This document shows, one piece after another, positions 20,437 to 30,207 of a DNA stretch of 64,000 nt. The notes under the pieces are model-generated. The model made no database searches and was not told the DNA's origin. It was given only the letters and a program-made list of their open reading frames with translations. Position numbers and translations under genes: made by a program. Position 1 is the stretch's first letter. Every line of letters starts with the position of its first letter. The stretch comes from Pseudorhodobacter sp. E13 (GTDB lineage: Bacteria; Pseudomonadota; Alphaproteobacteria; Rhodobacterales; Rhodobacteraceae): contig NZ_RPEN01000154.1 in assembly GCF_003991405.1 (NCBI RefSeq), forward strand, positions 124,001-188,000, read 5' to 3'.

Positions 20437-20739
20437 ATGACCACACAAAAAACCCGCCCCGCGATAACCTCGCTTTTGCTGATGATTTTGGCCGTCAGCC
20501 TTGGTGGCTATTTCACCTTTGCCGCCGTGCAAGGCGATTACGGCGTGTTTCGTCAGGTGCAACTGGAGGCCGAAGAACGCGCGCTGATCGCCGAGCGTGA
20601 CCGTCTGGCCGCCGAACTCGACAAGATGCAAAACCTGACCCTGCGCCTGTCAGATACCTATCTGGACCTTGATTTGCTGGATGAACAGGCCCGCGATGTG
20701 CTGGGTTATCTGCGCGCCGATGAAATCGTCATCCGCTGA
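20437..20739 (+). CDS. Septum formation initiator family protein (FtsB/DivIC-like)
   Basis: A 100-residue bitopic protein: a short cytosolic N-terminus, one transmembrane helix (residues about 10-30), then a coiled coil with heptads (LEAEERALIAERDRLAAELD) and a conserved end (LDEQARDVLGYLRADEIVI). FtsB/DivIC proteins link the early and late divisome with FtsL and FtsQ. It sits just upstream of pdhA; alphaproteobacteria commonly keep this gene near eno or pdh. The 129-nt gap to pdhA contains a palindrome, so pdh probably has its own promoter. Confidence 0.88.
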   Translation: MTTQKTRPAITSLLLMILAVSLGGYFTFAAVQGDYGVFRQVQLEAEERALIAERDRLAAELDKMQNLTLRLSDTYLDLDLLDEQARDVLGYLRADEIVIR

Positions 20740-20821
20740 TCTGCCCGCCCTGCGCGCCTGAAACAAGGCCAGCATGGCTGACCTAAAGTCAGTTTCCGCC
20801 TTGTTTTTCCGTATCCTCCCC

Positions 20822-20843
20822 GATAGTTTAACGCTGAACTATC
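20822..20843. promoter_or_regulatory. Perfect inverted repeat upstream of pdhA (candidate operator)
   Basis: Arms GATAGTT (20822-20828) and AACTATC (20837-20843) are separated by 8 nt and lie 25 nt upstream of the pdhA start. The symmetry and position fit a repressor operator for the pdh operon. A weak RNA hairpin is the alternative. Confidence 0.45.
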
Positions 20844-20868
20844 TTTTCATCCAGGGAGGAAGCGGTCT

Positions 20869-21858
20869 ATGGCTGCGGCGAAGAAACCCACCAAATCCAA
20901 TACATCCAAAGAAGAACTCATGGGCTATTACCGTGAGATGCTGTTGATCCGCCGATTCGAGGAAAAGGCGGGCCAATTGTATGGCATGGGGCTGATTGGC
21001 GGGTTCTGCCACCTCTATATCGGGCAGGAAGCCGTGGTTGTGGGCATCGAAGCCGCCACCAAAGACGGCGACAAGCGCATCACCTCCTACCGCGATCACG
21101 GCCATATGCTGGCTTGCGGGATGGACCCGAAAGGCGTGATGGCCGAGTTGACGGGCCGTGAAGGCGGCTATTCACGCGGCAAGGGCGGCTCCATGCATAT
21201 GTTCTCCAAGGAGAAACATTTTTATGGCGGCCATGGCATCGTTGGCGCGCAGGTGCCGCTGGGGGCGGGCCTTGCCTTTGCCGATAAATATCTGGGCAAT
21301 GACAACGTGTCCTTCACCTATTTCGGCGATGGCGCGGCCAATCAGGGCCAGGTGTATGAAACCTATAACATGGCGCAACTGTGGAACCTGCCAGTGGTTT
21401 TCGTGATTGAAAACAACGGCTACGCCATGGGCACCTCGGTCAAACGCTCGACCAAATCGCCATCCTTGTGGGAACGCGGTGCGGCCTATGGCATCAAAGG
21501 GGAATCGGTCGATGGCATGGATGTGCTGGCCGTGAAAGCCGCCGCCGAAAAGGCAATTGCTGCCTGCCGTGCGGGCGAAGGCCCCTATATTCTGGAAATG
21601 ATGACCTATCGCTATCGCGGCCACTCCATGTCGGACCCGGCGAAATACCGCACCCGCGAAGAAGTGCAGAAGATGCGCGACGAAAAAGACGCCATCGAAC
21701 ATGTGCGCGACCTGCTGGTGCAGGGCGGCCATGCCTCGGATGACGATCTCAAGGCCATCGACAAAGAGATCAAGGCCATCGTCAACGAATCCGCTGAATT
21801 CGCAAAAGAAAGCCCAGAGCCCGCGTTGGAAGAGCTCTGGACAGATATCTACGCCTGA
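20869..21858 (+). CDS. pdhA: Pyruvate dehydrogenase E1 component, alpha subunit
   Basis: With PdhB, performs the thiamine-diphosphate-dependent decarboxylation of pyruvate and acetylates E2 lipoyl groups. 329 residues. Motifs are [36 protein letters not shown], the ThDP-binding [12 protein letters not shown]...[12 protein letters not shown], and the phosphorylation-loop-like [23 protein letters not shown] 20869 follows GGGAGGAAGCGGTCT. It is the first gene of pdhA-pdhB-pdhC (14-nt and 12-nt gaps). E3 is not in the window. Confidence 0.97.
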   Translation: MAAAKKPTKSNTSKEELMGYYREMLLIRRFEEKAGQLYGMGLIGGFCHLYIGQEAVVVGIEAATKDGDKRITSYRDHGHMLACGMDPKGVMAELTGREGGYSRGKGGSMHMFSKEKHFYGGHGIVGAQVPLGAGLAFADKYLGNDNVSFTYFGDGAANQGQVYETYNMAQLWNLPVVFVIENNGYAMGTSVKRSTKSPSLWERGAAYGIKGESVDGMDVLAVKAAAEKAIAACRAGEGPYILEMMTYRYRGHSMSDPAKYRTREEVQKMRDEKDAIEHVRDLLVQGGHASDDDLKAIDKEIKAIVNESAEFAKESPEPALEELWTDIYA

Positions 21859-21872
21859 GGGGGGAACAGACC

Positions 21873-23255
21873 ATGGCAACACAAATTCTCATGCCGGCCC
21901 TTTCGCCCACGATGGAAGAGGGAACGCTGGCCAAATGGCTGGTGAAAGAAGGCGACACCGTGAAATCCGGCCAGATCATGGCCGAGATTGAAACCGACAA
22001 AGCGACGATGGAGTTTGAGGCGGTCGACGAAGGCATCGTCGGCAAGTTGCTGGTCGCCGAAGGCACCGCGAACGTCAAGGTCAACACGCCGATCGCCGTG
22101 CTGGTCGAAGAAGGCGAAAGTGCAGATGATGTGAAAGCAGCGCCCGCTGCCGAAACCTCAACAGAAAGTAAACAAGTTGCTGATTCTACAGCAGAAAACC
22201 TTCCCCGCGGAAAAGGTTCTGCCCCGGCAGAGGTGAAATCCAACGCCTCGCCCGATTGGCCCGAAGGCACGCCGATGAAAACCATGACCGTGCGCGAAGC
22301 GCTGCGCGAGGCCATGGCCGAAGAAATGCGCGCCAATGAGCTGGTCTATCTGATGGGTGAAGAGGTGGGCGAGTATCAGGGCGCCTATAAAATCAGCCAA
22401 GGTTTGCTGGATGAATTCGGCCCCCGCCGCGTGGTCGATACGCCGATCACCGAACACGGGTTTGCCGGTATCGCGGTCGGCTCGGCCTTTGCCGGGCTGA
22501 ACCCGATTGTCGAATTCATGACGTTCAACTTTGCCTTGCAGGCGATTGACCATCTGCTGAACTCTGCCGCCAAGACGCTGTATATGTCGGGCGGGCAAAT
22601 GGGCTGCCCGATTGTGTTCCGGGGTGCCAATGGCGCTGCGGCGCGGGTTGGTGCCCAGCACTCTCAGGATTTCGCGGCATGGTATGCCATGGTGCCGGGC
22701 CTGAAAGTGGTCATGCCCTATTCGGCAGCCGATGCGAAAGGCTTGTTGAAGCAAGCGATCCGTGATCCGAACCCGGTGATCTTCCTTGAGAATGAGATCC
22801 TCTATGGCAAATCCTTCGAAGTGCCGGATCTGGAAGATTTCACCATCCCCTTCGGCAAGGCCCGCGTCTGGCGCGAAGGCACGGATGTGACCATCGTATC
22901 CTTCGGCATTGGCATGACCTATGCGTTGGAAGCCGCCGACAAACTGGCCGAGGATGGCATCTCCGCCGAGGTGATCGACCTGCGCACTCTGCGCCCGATT
23001 GATTACGATACGGTTCTGGCAAGTGTGATGAAAACCAACCGTTGTGTAACGGTGGAAGAAGGCTGGCCCGTCGGCTCCATCGGCAACCATCTGTCGGCGA
23101 CGATCATGGAAAAGGCCTTCGATTATCTCGATGCCCCGGTGATCAACTGCACCGGCAAGGATGTGCCGATGCCCTATGCCGCGAACCTTGAAAAACACGC
23201 ATTGATCACGACCGCAGAAGTGGTCGAGGCCGTCAAATCCGTCTGCTACCGGTAA
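21873..23255 (+). CDS. pdhB: Pyruvate dehydrogenase E1 component, beta subunit with N-terminal lipoyl domain
   Basis: A 460-residue protein made of a lipoyl domain (residues 1-80, with [15 protein letters not shown] and its lipoylated Lys), an Ala/Glu/Ser-rich linker to about 135, and the E1-beta catalytic module ([53 protein letters not shown]). E1-beta with its own lipoyl domain is typical of alphaproteobacteria. The lipoyl domain differs from that of PdhC at only about four of its first 80 residues, which suggests recent duplication or gene conversion. Confidence 0.97.
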   Translation: MATQILMPALSPTMEEGTLAKWLVKEGDTVKSGQIMAEIETDKATMEFEAVDEGIVGKLLVAEGTANVKVNTPIAVLVEEGESADDVKAAPAAETSTESKQVADSTAENLPRGKGSAPAEVKSNASPDWPEGTPMKTMTVREALREAMAEEMRANELVYLMGEEVGEYQGAYKISQGLLDEFGPRRVVDTPITEHGFAGIAVGSAFAGLNPIVEFMTFNFALQAIDHLLNSAAKTLYMSGGQMGCPIVFRGANGAAARVGAQHSQDFAAWYAMVPGLKVVMPYSAADAKGLLKQAIRDPNPVIFLENEILYGKSFEVPDLEDFTIPFGKARVWREGTDVTIVSFGIGMTYALEAADKLAEDGISAEVIDLRTLRPIDYDTVLASVMKTNRCVTVEEGWPVGSIGNHLSATIMEKAFDYLDAPVINCTGKDVPMPYAANLEKHALITTAEVVEAVKSVCYR

Positions 23256-23267
23256 GGAGAAACGCAC

Positions 23268-24581
23268 ATGGCTACACAAATCCTGATGCCCGCGCTTTCA
23301 CCCACGATGGAAGAAGGCACGCTGGCCAAATGGCTGGTGAAAGAAGGCGATTCGGTGAAATCCGGCGATATCATGGCCGAGATTGAAACCGACAAGGCGA
23401 CGATGGAATTTGAAGCGGTCGATGAAGGCATCGTCGGCAAGATTCTGGTCGCAGAAGGCACAGCGGGGGTGAAGGTAAACACCCCCATCGCCGTGCTGGT
23501 CGAAGAGGGAGAGGATGTATCAGCCTCCTCTGCCGCGCCAAAGGCCCCCTCATCGGTTGCTGCCGCGCCCTCTTCGGCAGCGCAGAACGCAGCGCCAGCA
23601 AGTGATAAGCCGGCGGCGGCGGCGCCTGCCGCACCGAAAGCAGCTGGTGCGCGGGTGTTCGCCTCGCCCCTCGCCCGCCGGATCGCAGCCGAGAAAGGCT
23701 TGGACCTGACACAGATCTCCGGCTCTGGCCCGCATGGCCGCATCGTGAAGGCTGATGTGGAAAGCGCCAAGCCAGGGGCCGCAGCCGCCCCGGCCGCAGC
23801 ATCCGCTCCGGCAGCCGCCGCTGCGGCAGCCGCCCCGGCCATGGCCACCAGCGCCTCTGCCGAGACGGTCAAGAAGATGTTCGCCGACCGCGACTATACC
23901 GAAGTCAGCCTTGACGGGATGCGCAAGACCATCGCCGCCCGTCTGACCGAGGCCAAGCAGACCATCCCGCATTTCTATCTGCGCCGCGATGTGCAGCTGG
24001 ATGCGCTGATGGCCTTCCGCGCCACGCTGAACAAGCAGTTGGAGGGGCGCGGGGTCAAGCTTTCGGTGAATGATTTCATCATCAAAGCCTGCGCCAATGC
24101 ATTGCAAGCTGTGCCGGACTGCAATGCCGTCTGGGCCGGAGATCGTATCCTGAAGCTGAAGCCATCGGATGTGGCTGTGGCCGTGGCGATTGAAGGCGGG
24201 TTGTTCACCCCCGTTCTGCGCGACGCCCATCAAAAGTCGCTCTCGACGCTGTCGGCCGAGATGAAAGACCTTGCAGGCCGCGCCAAAACCAAAAAGCTGG
24301 CGCCGCATGAATATCAGGGCGGCAGTTTTGCCATTTCGAACCTTGGGATGATGGGCATCGACAATTTCGACGCTGTGATCAACCCGCCGCATGGGTCAAT
24401 TCTGGCTGTTGGTGCCGGGGTGAAAAAGCCGGTGGTGAATGCCGCGGGTGAGGTGGTTGTGGCGACCGTCATGTCGATGACGCTGTCGGTGGATCACCGG
24501 GTGATCGACGGGGCCTTGGGCGCTGCGTTCCTGCAAGCGGTGATCGAGAATCTGGAAAACCCGATGGCCATGCTCGCCTGA
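23268..24581 (+). CDS. pdhC: Pyruvate dehydrogenase E2, dihydrolipoamide acetyltransferase
   Basis: 437 residues forming the core of the pyruvate dehydrogenase complex. Domains: lipoyl (1-80, with [15 protein letters not shown]), an Ala-rich linker, a peripheral-subunit-binding domain (about 125-160, [19 protein letters not shown]), a second Ala-rich linker, and the catalytic acetyltransferase domain ending with [17 protein letters not shown] (active-site His and Asp). One lipoyl domain is present here; the second lives on PdhB. The stop is followed by an intrinsic terminator. Confidence 0.97.
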   Translation: MATQILMPALSPTMEEGTLAKWLVKEGDSVKSGDIMAEIETDKATMEFEAVDEGIVGKILVAEGTAGVKVNTPIAVLVEEGEDVSASSAAPKAPSSVAAAPSSAAQNAAPASDKPAAAAPAAPKAAGARVFASPLARRIAAEKGLDLTQISGSGPHGRIVKADVESAKPGAAAAPAAASAPAAAAAAAAPAMATSASAETVKKMFADRDYTEVSLDGMRKTIAARLTEAKQTIPHFYLRRDVQLDALMAFRATLNKQLEGRGVKLSVNDFIIKACANALQAVPDCNAVWAGDRILKLKPSDVAVAVAIEGGLFTPVLRDAHQKSLSTLSAEMKDLAGRAKTKKLAPHEYQGGSFAISNLGMMGIDNFDAVINPPHGSILAVGAGVKKPVVNAAGEVVVATVMSMTLSVDHRVIDGALGAAFLQAVIENLENPMAMLA

Positions 24582-24615
24582 GCTTGGCCCCCGGTCAAAA
24601 GACACTGCAAAGCAA

Positions 24616-24652
24616 AAGGCCCGAACGTCATCGCGTTCGGGCCTTCGTTTTT
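24616..24652. terminator. Intrinsic terminator behind pdhC
   Basis: A perfect 12-bp stem (24616-24627 and 24634-24645), a 6-nt loop, then CGTTTTT. It lies between pdhC and convergent cysE and may serve both, as AAAA flanks the other side. Confidence 0.85.
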
Positions 24653-24665
24653 GTGGCTGGCGGGG

Positions 24666-25475
24666 TCAATCGGTTTCGTCAAACACCTGATTCATCATGA
24701 TAGAGGGTTGCTCACAGCCTGCCTCGCCGACGATCCGCGCGGGAACTCCTGCCACCGTTTTGCAGCAGGGAATGTCATGCAGCACAACCGACCCGGCCGC
24801 AATCCGAGAGCAATGGCCCACGGTGATATTGCCCAGCACCTTCGCCCCTGCCCCAATCAGCACACCATCCCCGATCTTGGGGTGGCGGTCGCCGTCTTCC
24901 TTGCCGGTGCCACCCAATGTGACAGAATGGAGCATCGAGACGTTGTCGCCCACCACCGCCGTTTCCCCAATCACAATGGAATGGGCGTGATCGATCATGA
25001 TCCCACGGCCAAGGCGCGCATTCGGGTGAATATCGACGCCAAACACCTCTGACACGCGCATCTGCACAAAATAGGCCAGATCTTTGCGCCCTTGGGTCCA
25101 AAGCCAATGGCCGATCCGATAAGCCTGAACGGCCTGAAACCCTTTGTAAAACAGCATGGGTTGCAGATAACGGTGGCAGGCAGGATCACGATCATAAACC
25201 GCCATCACATCGGCGCGGGCAAACTGCCCCAGCTCTGGCTCGGCGGTAAACGCCTCATCCGCGATTTCCCGAAGGATCTGCTCACTCATCTCGCCCGAGG
25301 CCAGTTTCAACGAGAACCGATAGGCCAGCGCCCGTTCGAATGACGCGTGATGCAGGATGCTGGAATGAATTAAACCGCCCAAAAGTGGTTCTGCACCAAT
25401 GGCTTGCACCGCCTCATCGCAAACGCGCTGCCAGACCGGATCAATCTGTGCGAGATTTTGCTGCTTTTCTGCCAT
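24666..25475 (-). CDS. cysE: Serine O-acetyltransferase
   Basis: Acetylates L-serine with acetyl-CoA, the first step of cysteine synthesis. The 269-residue protein has an N-terminal helical domain and a C-terminal left-handed beta-helix of hexapeptide repeats (residues about 140-245). Visible are FGVDIHPNARLGRGIMIDHA (catalytic His/Asp), GGTGKEDGDRHPKIGDGVLI and IAAGSVVLHDIP. It lies just beyond the distal end of the GTA cluster, a neighbourhood common in Rhodobacteraceae. It is probably transcribed separately, 65 nt after the small gene at 25541-25858. Confidence 0.96.
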   Translation of the reverse strand: MAEKQQNLAQIDPVWQRVCDEAVQAIGAEPLLGGLIHSSILHHASFERALAYRFSLKLASGEMSEQILREIADEAFTAEPELGQFARADVMAVYDRDPACHRYLQPMLFYKGFQAVQAYRIGHWLWTQGRKDLAYFVQMRVSEVFGVDIHPNARLGRGIMIDHAHSIVIGETAVVGDNVSMLHSVTLGGTGKEDGDRHPKIGDGVLIGAGAKVLGNITVGHCSRIAAGSVVLHDIPCCKTVAGVPARIVGEAGCEQPSIMMNQVFDETD

Positions 25476-25540
25476 GGCTCTTCTCCGTTTAGCGTGACGG
25501 TCAGTATATAGGCAGTCTGCCGGAAAGGTCCATTGTGGGC

Positions 25541-25858
25541 TTATGGCAATTCAAACGCGGTGGGCACTTGGCCGAATTGACGCTTGTCTTGCAACAGCGC
25601 CTCGGCCACAAGTTTGATTGCGGCAAGATATTCCGGGTCGCCGGCAAAAGGCTCTGGCCGCGTGGGCTTTGGCCGGGCAGCGGCCATCAGGCTGCCATTG
25701 CCCCAAACCATATGTGGCCTGCCAGTGCGTTTGCGCACCTTATCGGCGATCCGCGCGTGATAGATCATTGTTGCGGCCCGGGCCCTGCGTTCCTGCACCG
25801 GACATTCCAGCAAGGCGCGGGCCGCAGCAATGATATCCCCCATCAGAATCGAGCGCAT
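25541..25858 (-). CDS. Small conserved protein at the end of the GTA cluster (DUF7742-like)
   Basis: A 105-residue soluble protein beginning MRSILMGDIIAAARALL, with a central TGRPHMVWGNGSLMAAA and a DPEYLAAIKLVAEALL tail. Similar small proteins follow gp15 in many Rhodobacterales GTA clusters; the family name is recalled, not checked. It starts 8 nt after the gp15 stop on the same strand, so it is probably co-transcribed. The function is unknown, and it may not be a structural GTA protein. Confidence 0.7.
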   Translation of the reverse strand: MRSILMGDIIAAARALLECPVQERRARAATMIYHARIADKVRKRTGRPHMVWGNGSLMAAARPKPTRPEPFAGDPEYLAAIKLVAEALLQDKRQFGQVPTAFELP

Positions 25859-25866
25859 CGGCGACC

Positions 25867-28800
25867 CTAAAGCGGCAGGGTCGAGAACGGACCGGGGCCG
25901 AAGCGATCGGAGATTTGCGCCACTTGCACTGACGCCGTTCCCAACGCATCTGCGGCTTGCATTGTGGCGCTATAGGTCCATTGCGGTTGCCCCACGACCG
26001 CCTCGCGCTTGATCTGCCCGCCGTCGACCACCCGCACAAGGTATTGCTCTTGTTGCTCGCCCAACGGGACCTCCAGCGATTCCCAACTATCCCCGTCAAT
26101 CCGGGTCCGCCGAACCCATGCGATCTGCCGATCCCCATTTGCCTGCGTTTTCGCCGTCACGTGAACCGGCGCATATGGGCGCAGGCCAATGCCGTTGAAG
26201 GCTTCGACCTTGTGGATCACATTCGGATCATCGGTGCCCAAAGAGGCAGCACCAATCCGGTAATGGCGGGCCAAACCACGCGCCGATTGTGCAAGGTTGA
26301 TCTGTTTCAGCGATTTGTCCAACACCACGATCAGACTGCCCGGCGGCCAGACATCCGGCATGATACCATCGGTTCCCAATTGCCCGCGCAAACGCAGGCT
26401 GACCTCATAGGTCAAAGGGGCAACAAGATTGAGGTCGGCAAATTGAAACACCTCCCAATTGTCATTGCTGCCATCCCCGATTGCCAGGGCATTGGCCCCA
26501 TTCAGAACCGCCAAAGGATCAGCCGCCGACAGTGCGCCATAGCTCAGCTTGATGCGCAGCGGTTCGCCCCGGTCCCATATGCCGGACCGTGCCGCAAACA
26601 AAGGCGTCTCGGTCACTCCGACCACAGCAGGCGCGTCGATCAGCGTGTTCAGCTCATATCCTGCGTCGCTGGGCGATGACCAAAGCGCCACAGTCTGCGG
26701 CCATGGCCGGGCAGCAACGGCCAGATGCGGGGCGTTGTCGGCCTCATCCCCGGTGATCAAGGGCAAATCCAGAAACATCGGATAAACAGGAACCGGAGCC
26801 GTATAAAGGGTGGCCTGTCGCCGTGTCTCTGTCGCGTCGGCAGCCGCATAGACAGAGCGATCCGTGCGCACAGCCTCAACCAGTGCCGCTTCGGCCTGAT
26901 CAACGCGGTCGATCCGATACTCTTGTCCGTCCAAGCTGACAACATCACCGGCCCCCAACCGTGCGAGGGACCGCGGCAAGGCGAACCGCGCCGTATCCCG
27001 CGCGACCCGTGCCTCTGATAGCCAGCGTTCAACAATACCGCGCCCCTCAGCTTCGGTCAGGGTCAAGGCCAACTCGCTTTGTGACACGCCAAAGCTTTCC
27101 TCATCCGGAAAAATCGCCTCTACCTGACGCATCCCAAAATCGGCCTCGGATTCGACAAAGCTTAGCCTGACCCGGCCTGCGACTTCGGCCTCGGGAATGC
27201 GGACTGTCTCCATCCGGCCGTCCAAAGCATCGGTTTGTGCCAGATGCGCCGGGTCTATTTGCACAGGTTTGACATTGCCCCGCATTTGAAAAATCAGCAA
27301 TCCGTCGCGCTCAATGGCTTCAAACCCATAGGCCAGCATCAAAGGTTGCAGCGCCTCGCGCGCGGTGCCGATGCCTTCGGGTGTATAGCCGCGCACGACA
27401 CCATAAAGGCGCGACACATCAAACCGCGTCACGCCAGAGCGTTCGCAGATTTCCGCAACCACCAGCGCCAGCGGTTGATTTGTGGCACGGCCCGTCAGCC
27501 AATGTCCGCGCGGATAATTGTCACCGTCCGACCAAAGGCCGGTCGCATTCGGAAACTGCGGAAAGGGCCGTGCATCCCAAGCCCAGACATGAGCGCGGTC
27601 CATATCCAGCATCGGGCCGCCATATTGGTCCGAGATGGGGTTGTTTTCCGGCTGAGCCCAGGTTTGCGCCATCGCCCGCAGATATTGCATCTGGATAATG
27701 TCATCGCGCCGCCCGTTGGAGAATTTGGGCAAGCTGGATTCCGACGATTTAGGATCAAGGAATTTGTTGGGCTGGTTGCTGCCCTTGTCGATGGCCGCAC
27801 AGCCGTATTCCGTGAATCGGATTGGTTTGGACTGCGGCACCCATTCGGTTGGCTGCGCTTGCCGCACACCGTCAATCCGAGGATGGTGCTGGTTCAACCA
27901 CCAGCTCTTGATGTCTTTGTAGCGATAGACCCAAGGCTCATCATAGGCGCCGTCCTCAATGGGCCGCCGCCGTTGTGCCGCTTCGCCTTCCGGGCTGTCA
28001 TAATACCAATCATAGCCCTCGCCGCCCAAGACGTTTGAAGACAGGTATTCAAGGTTATAAATGGCGTCATAGGCGGCATCGGCATGACTGTCACCATCGC
28101 GCCAATCGGATAGCGGCATGTAGTTGTCGATCCCGATGAAATCGATATTGGCATCGGCCCACAGCGGATCGAGATGATAGTAAACATTGCCGTCCGTCTG
28201 ATAGCCGAAATATTCGGTCCAATCCGCTGCATAGCTGATCTTGGTATTTGATCCAAGAATGGCGCGGACATCGGCGGCCAATTGACGCAATGCCGAAACG
28301 GCAGGGAAGCTGTCGCCTGCGCCGCGAATTTGGGTCAGGCCTCGCATTTCCGAGCCGATGCAGAACGCATCCACCCCGCCCGCAGCCGCGCAAAGATGGG
28401 CGTAATGCAGGATGAAACGGCGATAGCCCCATTCTGCCGGACCGACATAAGAAACCGTGCCCCCCGAACGCACAAAATGCGCTGGTGTCGCGCTGCCGAA
28501 AAAGACAGCAACCTCGGCCTCGGCCTGCGCGGTTCTGTCGGTGCTGGTGGCGCGACCGGGTGCCTCCGCCAAGGTGATCCGCCCGCGCCATGGCAAGTTG
28601 GGCTGTGCGGTCGCATCGGAATAAGGGTCTGGCAGGCTGTTGCCCTCCAATTGATCCATCAGGATGAAAGGGTAAAACATCACCTCTTGCCCACCGGCGC
28701 GGACGGCTTGAATGGCCTCGATTACAGAGGCATCCGAAGGCGTGCCGCCATAGATCGGCCGGCCATTGTCTTGGGCAATGGCAGCAGCCTGCCCCCGGGT

Positions 28801-29760
28801 AATCCCCCCTGCCCGCCAAGCCATGCCGCTGGCATCCTGCACGGTTTGTTCCACCTTCGGTTCCACCTTGCACTGACCGCAGCGCAAATCACCCCCGAAC
28901 CAAGAAACGATCAGCGACACCGATGTCACATTCGGCAACGCAATCCGCATCTGGTCCAGCGCCACAGCGAAATCCGCCTTGCCTGCGGGGGAATTGACAT
29001 TGACGCTGCGGCTGATACCGGGTCCATCGGCATAATGCAGCGCGGTGGTGGCCAGCGCATATTCGCCCGTGCCCGGCATCATGGCCACCGCCCGAACGGC
29101 GCGCGCGATGTCGAGCGTTGCGTCGGTCGTCGCCCCCTGCGCATTGCGGATCACCTCAAAAGTCAGCATCGGCACACGGTTGCCAAAGCTGCCGATGTCC
29201 AGATCCTCAACCACGACATAGGCAATGCCACGATAGGCAGGTGCATTGCCCGCCCCTTCCACAGCTTCGATCTTGGGGTCGGGCAATTGATCTTCGGTGC
29301 CATTATAAATGCGCAGGTTCAGGCTACGTGGGCTGATCTCAACGCCATCGGCCCAGATGCGGCCAATCCCGGAAATTTCGCCTTCACACAGGGCAACCGC
29401 AAAACTGACAGTATAGGAATAGGTTGTCACCGAAGGTTTGGGCGTGCCCTTGCCGCCACCGCCCCCTGTGGTGCTTTTGTTCTCTTGGAATTGGGTTGCC
29501 CAGACAATCTGCCCCGCCGCGCGCACGCGCCCATAAACCTGCGGCACCGCCGCCCCTTCCGAGGCCCCCGTCAGCCGAAAGCGATCAATCCGCCCGGTTT
29601 CAACCGCTTCAGAACCGGTCCCCATGACACGCTGGTCAATCACACGGCCTAAGGTCGCACCGACCGCGCGCCCGATGACGGCCCCAGAAAGCCCCAGAAT
29701 GGTTCCACCAAAGCCAGAGCCGATGGCGGCCCCCGCAGCCGATAGCAAAATCGTCGCCAT
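25867..29760 (-). CDS. GTA gp15, host-specificity/tail-tip protein (phage TIM-barrel and tip attachment)
   Basis: A 1297-residue protein, close to the R. capsulatus GTA gp15 length. It starts with a Gly/Ala-rich segment (LLSAAGAAIGSGFGGTILG), followed by a tail-tip region. A long glycoside-hydrolase/TIM-barrel-like section (residues about 430-760) has FCIGSEMRGLTQIRG and DFIGIDNYMPLSDWRDGDSH, then RFTEYGCAAIDKGSNQPNKF, with a phage-tip assembly domain behind it. It forms the distal tip and contacts the recipient cell. gp14 ends immediately before it (0-nt gap). Confidence 0.95.
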   Translation of the reverse strand: MATILLSAAGAAIGSGFGGTILGLSGAVIGRAVGATLGRVIDQRVMGTGSEAVETGRIDRFRLTGASEGAAVPQVYGRVRAAGQIVWATQFQENKSTTGGGGGKGTPKPSVTTYSYTVSFAVALCEGEISGIGRIWADGVEISPRSLNLRIYNGTEDQLPDPKIEAVEGAGNAPAYRGIAYVVVEDLDIGSFGNRVPMLTFEVIRNAQGATTDATLDIARAVRAVAMMPGTGEYALATTALHYADGPGISRSVNVNSPAGKADFAVALDQMRIALPNVTSVSLIVSWFGGDLRCGQCKVEPKVEQTVQDASGMAWRAGGITRGQAAAIAQDNGRPIYGGTPSDASVIEAIQAVRAGGQEVMFYPFILMDQLEGNSLPDPYSDATAQPNLPWRGRITLAEAPGRATSTDRTAQAEAEVAVFFGSATPAHFVRSGGTVSYVGPAEWGYRRFILHYAHLCAAAGGVDAFCIGSEMRGLTQIRGAGDSFPAVSALRQLAADVRAILGSNTKISYAADWTEYFGYQTDGNVYYHLDPLWADANIDFIGIDNYMPLSDWRDGDSHADAAYDAIYNLEYLSSNVLGGEGYDWYYDSPEGEAAQRRRPIEDGAYDEPWVYRYKDIKSWWLNQHHPRIDGVRQAQPTEWVPQSKPIRFTEYGCAAIDKGSNQPNKFLDPKSSESSLPKFSNGRRDDIIQMQYLRAMAQTWAQPENNPISDQYGGPMLDMDRAHVWAWDARPFPQFPNATGLWSDGDNYPRGHWLTGRATNQPLALVVAEICERSGVTRFDVSRLYGVVRGYTPEGIGTAREALQPLMLAYGFEAIERDGLLIFQMRGNVKPVQIDPAHLAQTDALDGRMETVRIPEAEVAGRVRLSFVESEADFGMRQVEAIFPDEESFGVSQSELALTLTEAEGRGIVERWLSEARVARDTARFALPRSLARLGAGDVVSLDGQEYRIDRVDQAEAALVEAVRTDRSVYAAADATETRRQATLYTAPVPVYPMFLDLPLITGDEADNAPHLAVAARPWPQTVALWSSPSDAGYELNTLIDAPAVVGVTETPLFAARSGIWDRGEPLRIKLSYGALSAADPLAVLNGANALAIGDGSNDNWEVFQFADLNLVAPLTYEVSLRLRGQLGTDGIMPDVWPPGSLIVVLDKSLKQINLAQSARGLARHYRIGAASLGTDDPNVIHKVEAFNGIGLRPYAPVHVTAKTQANGDRQIAWVRRTRIDGDSWESLEVPLGEQQEQYLVRVVDGGQIKREAVVGQPQWTYSATMQAADALGTASVQVAQISDRFGPGPFSTLPL

Positions 29761-30207
29761 TCACAGCACTCCTTCTGGAAATTCAAACCGCGCCGCGACA
29801 CGCCGCAACCACGGCACCGACAGCGGGCTTTCGATAACCCCATGCCCGGTATAGGCATGGATAAAACTCTGATCCGGGCCCGTATTCCCCATGATCCCAA
29901 GATGTTTTGCCACCGCTCCATCACGCATACGAAACAGCAAAACATCCCCCGGCGCGGCGTCGACCAAGGTTTTGGGGCGCAGCCAACGCAAGGCCGCGCG
30001 GTGCAACAGTTCATCCCGCGCCGGCTCTGACCAATCGGCGGTATAGGCCGGCACCGGTTCCGGCTCCGGCCCATGGATCGCCCGCCACACGCCGCGCAGC
30101 AGGCCAAGACAATCCGTTCCCGCCCCTCTGCAACTGGCCTGATGCACATAGGGCGTGCCGATCCAGCCGCGTGCTTCGGTGACGATGCGGGCTTGCTGCG
30201 GCGTCAT
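29761..30207 (-). CDS. GTA gp14, NlpC/P60-type cell-wall peptidase
   Basis: A 148-residue cysteine peptidase. The catalytic Cys is in GTDCLGLLRGVW and the His in AKHLGIMG; the fold is NlpC/P60. In RcGTA this tail protein cuts recipient peptidoglycan during DNA entry. ATG 30207 overlaps the gp13 stop as ATGA; a longer frame to 30264 would bury that overlap and was rejected. Confidence 0.93.
   Translation of the reverse strand: MTPQQARIVTEARGWIGTPYVHQASCRGAGTDCLGLLRGVWRAIHGPEPEPVPAYTADWSEPARDELLHRAALRWLRPKTLVDAAPGDVLLFRMRDGAVAKHLGIMGNTGPDQSFIHAYTGHGVIESPLSVPWLRRVAARFEFPEGVL

Noticed and set aside
20869-24581. An E3 (dihydrolipoamide dehydrogenase) gene completing the pdh operon
   Set aside because: The operon ends at a terminator after pdhC and no E3-like flavoprotein follows.
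28282-29652. 456-codon frame antisense to GTA gp15
   Set aside because: Overlaps the well-supported gp15 and shows no domain or ribosome site.
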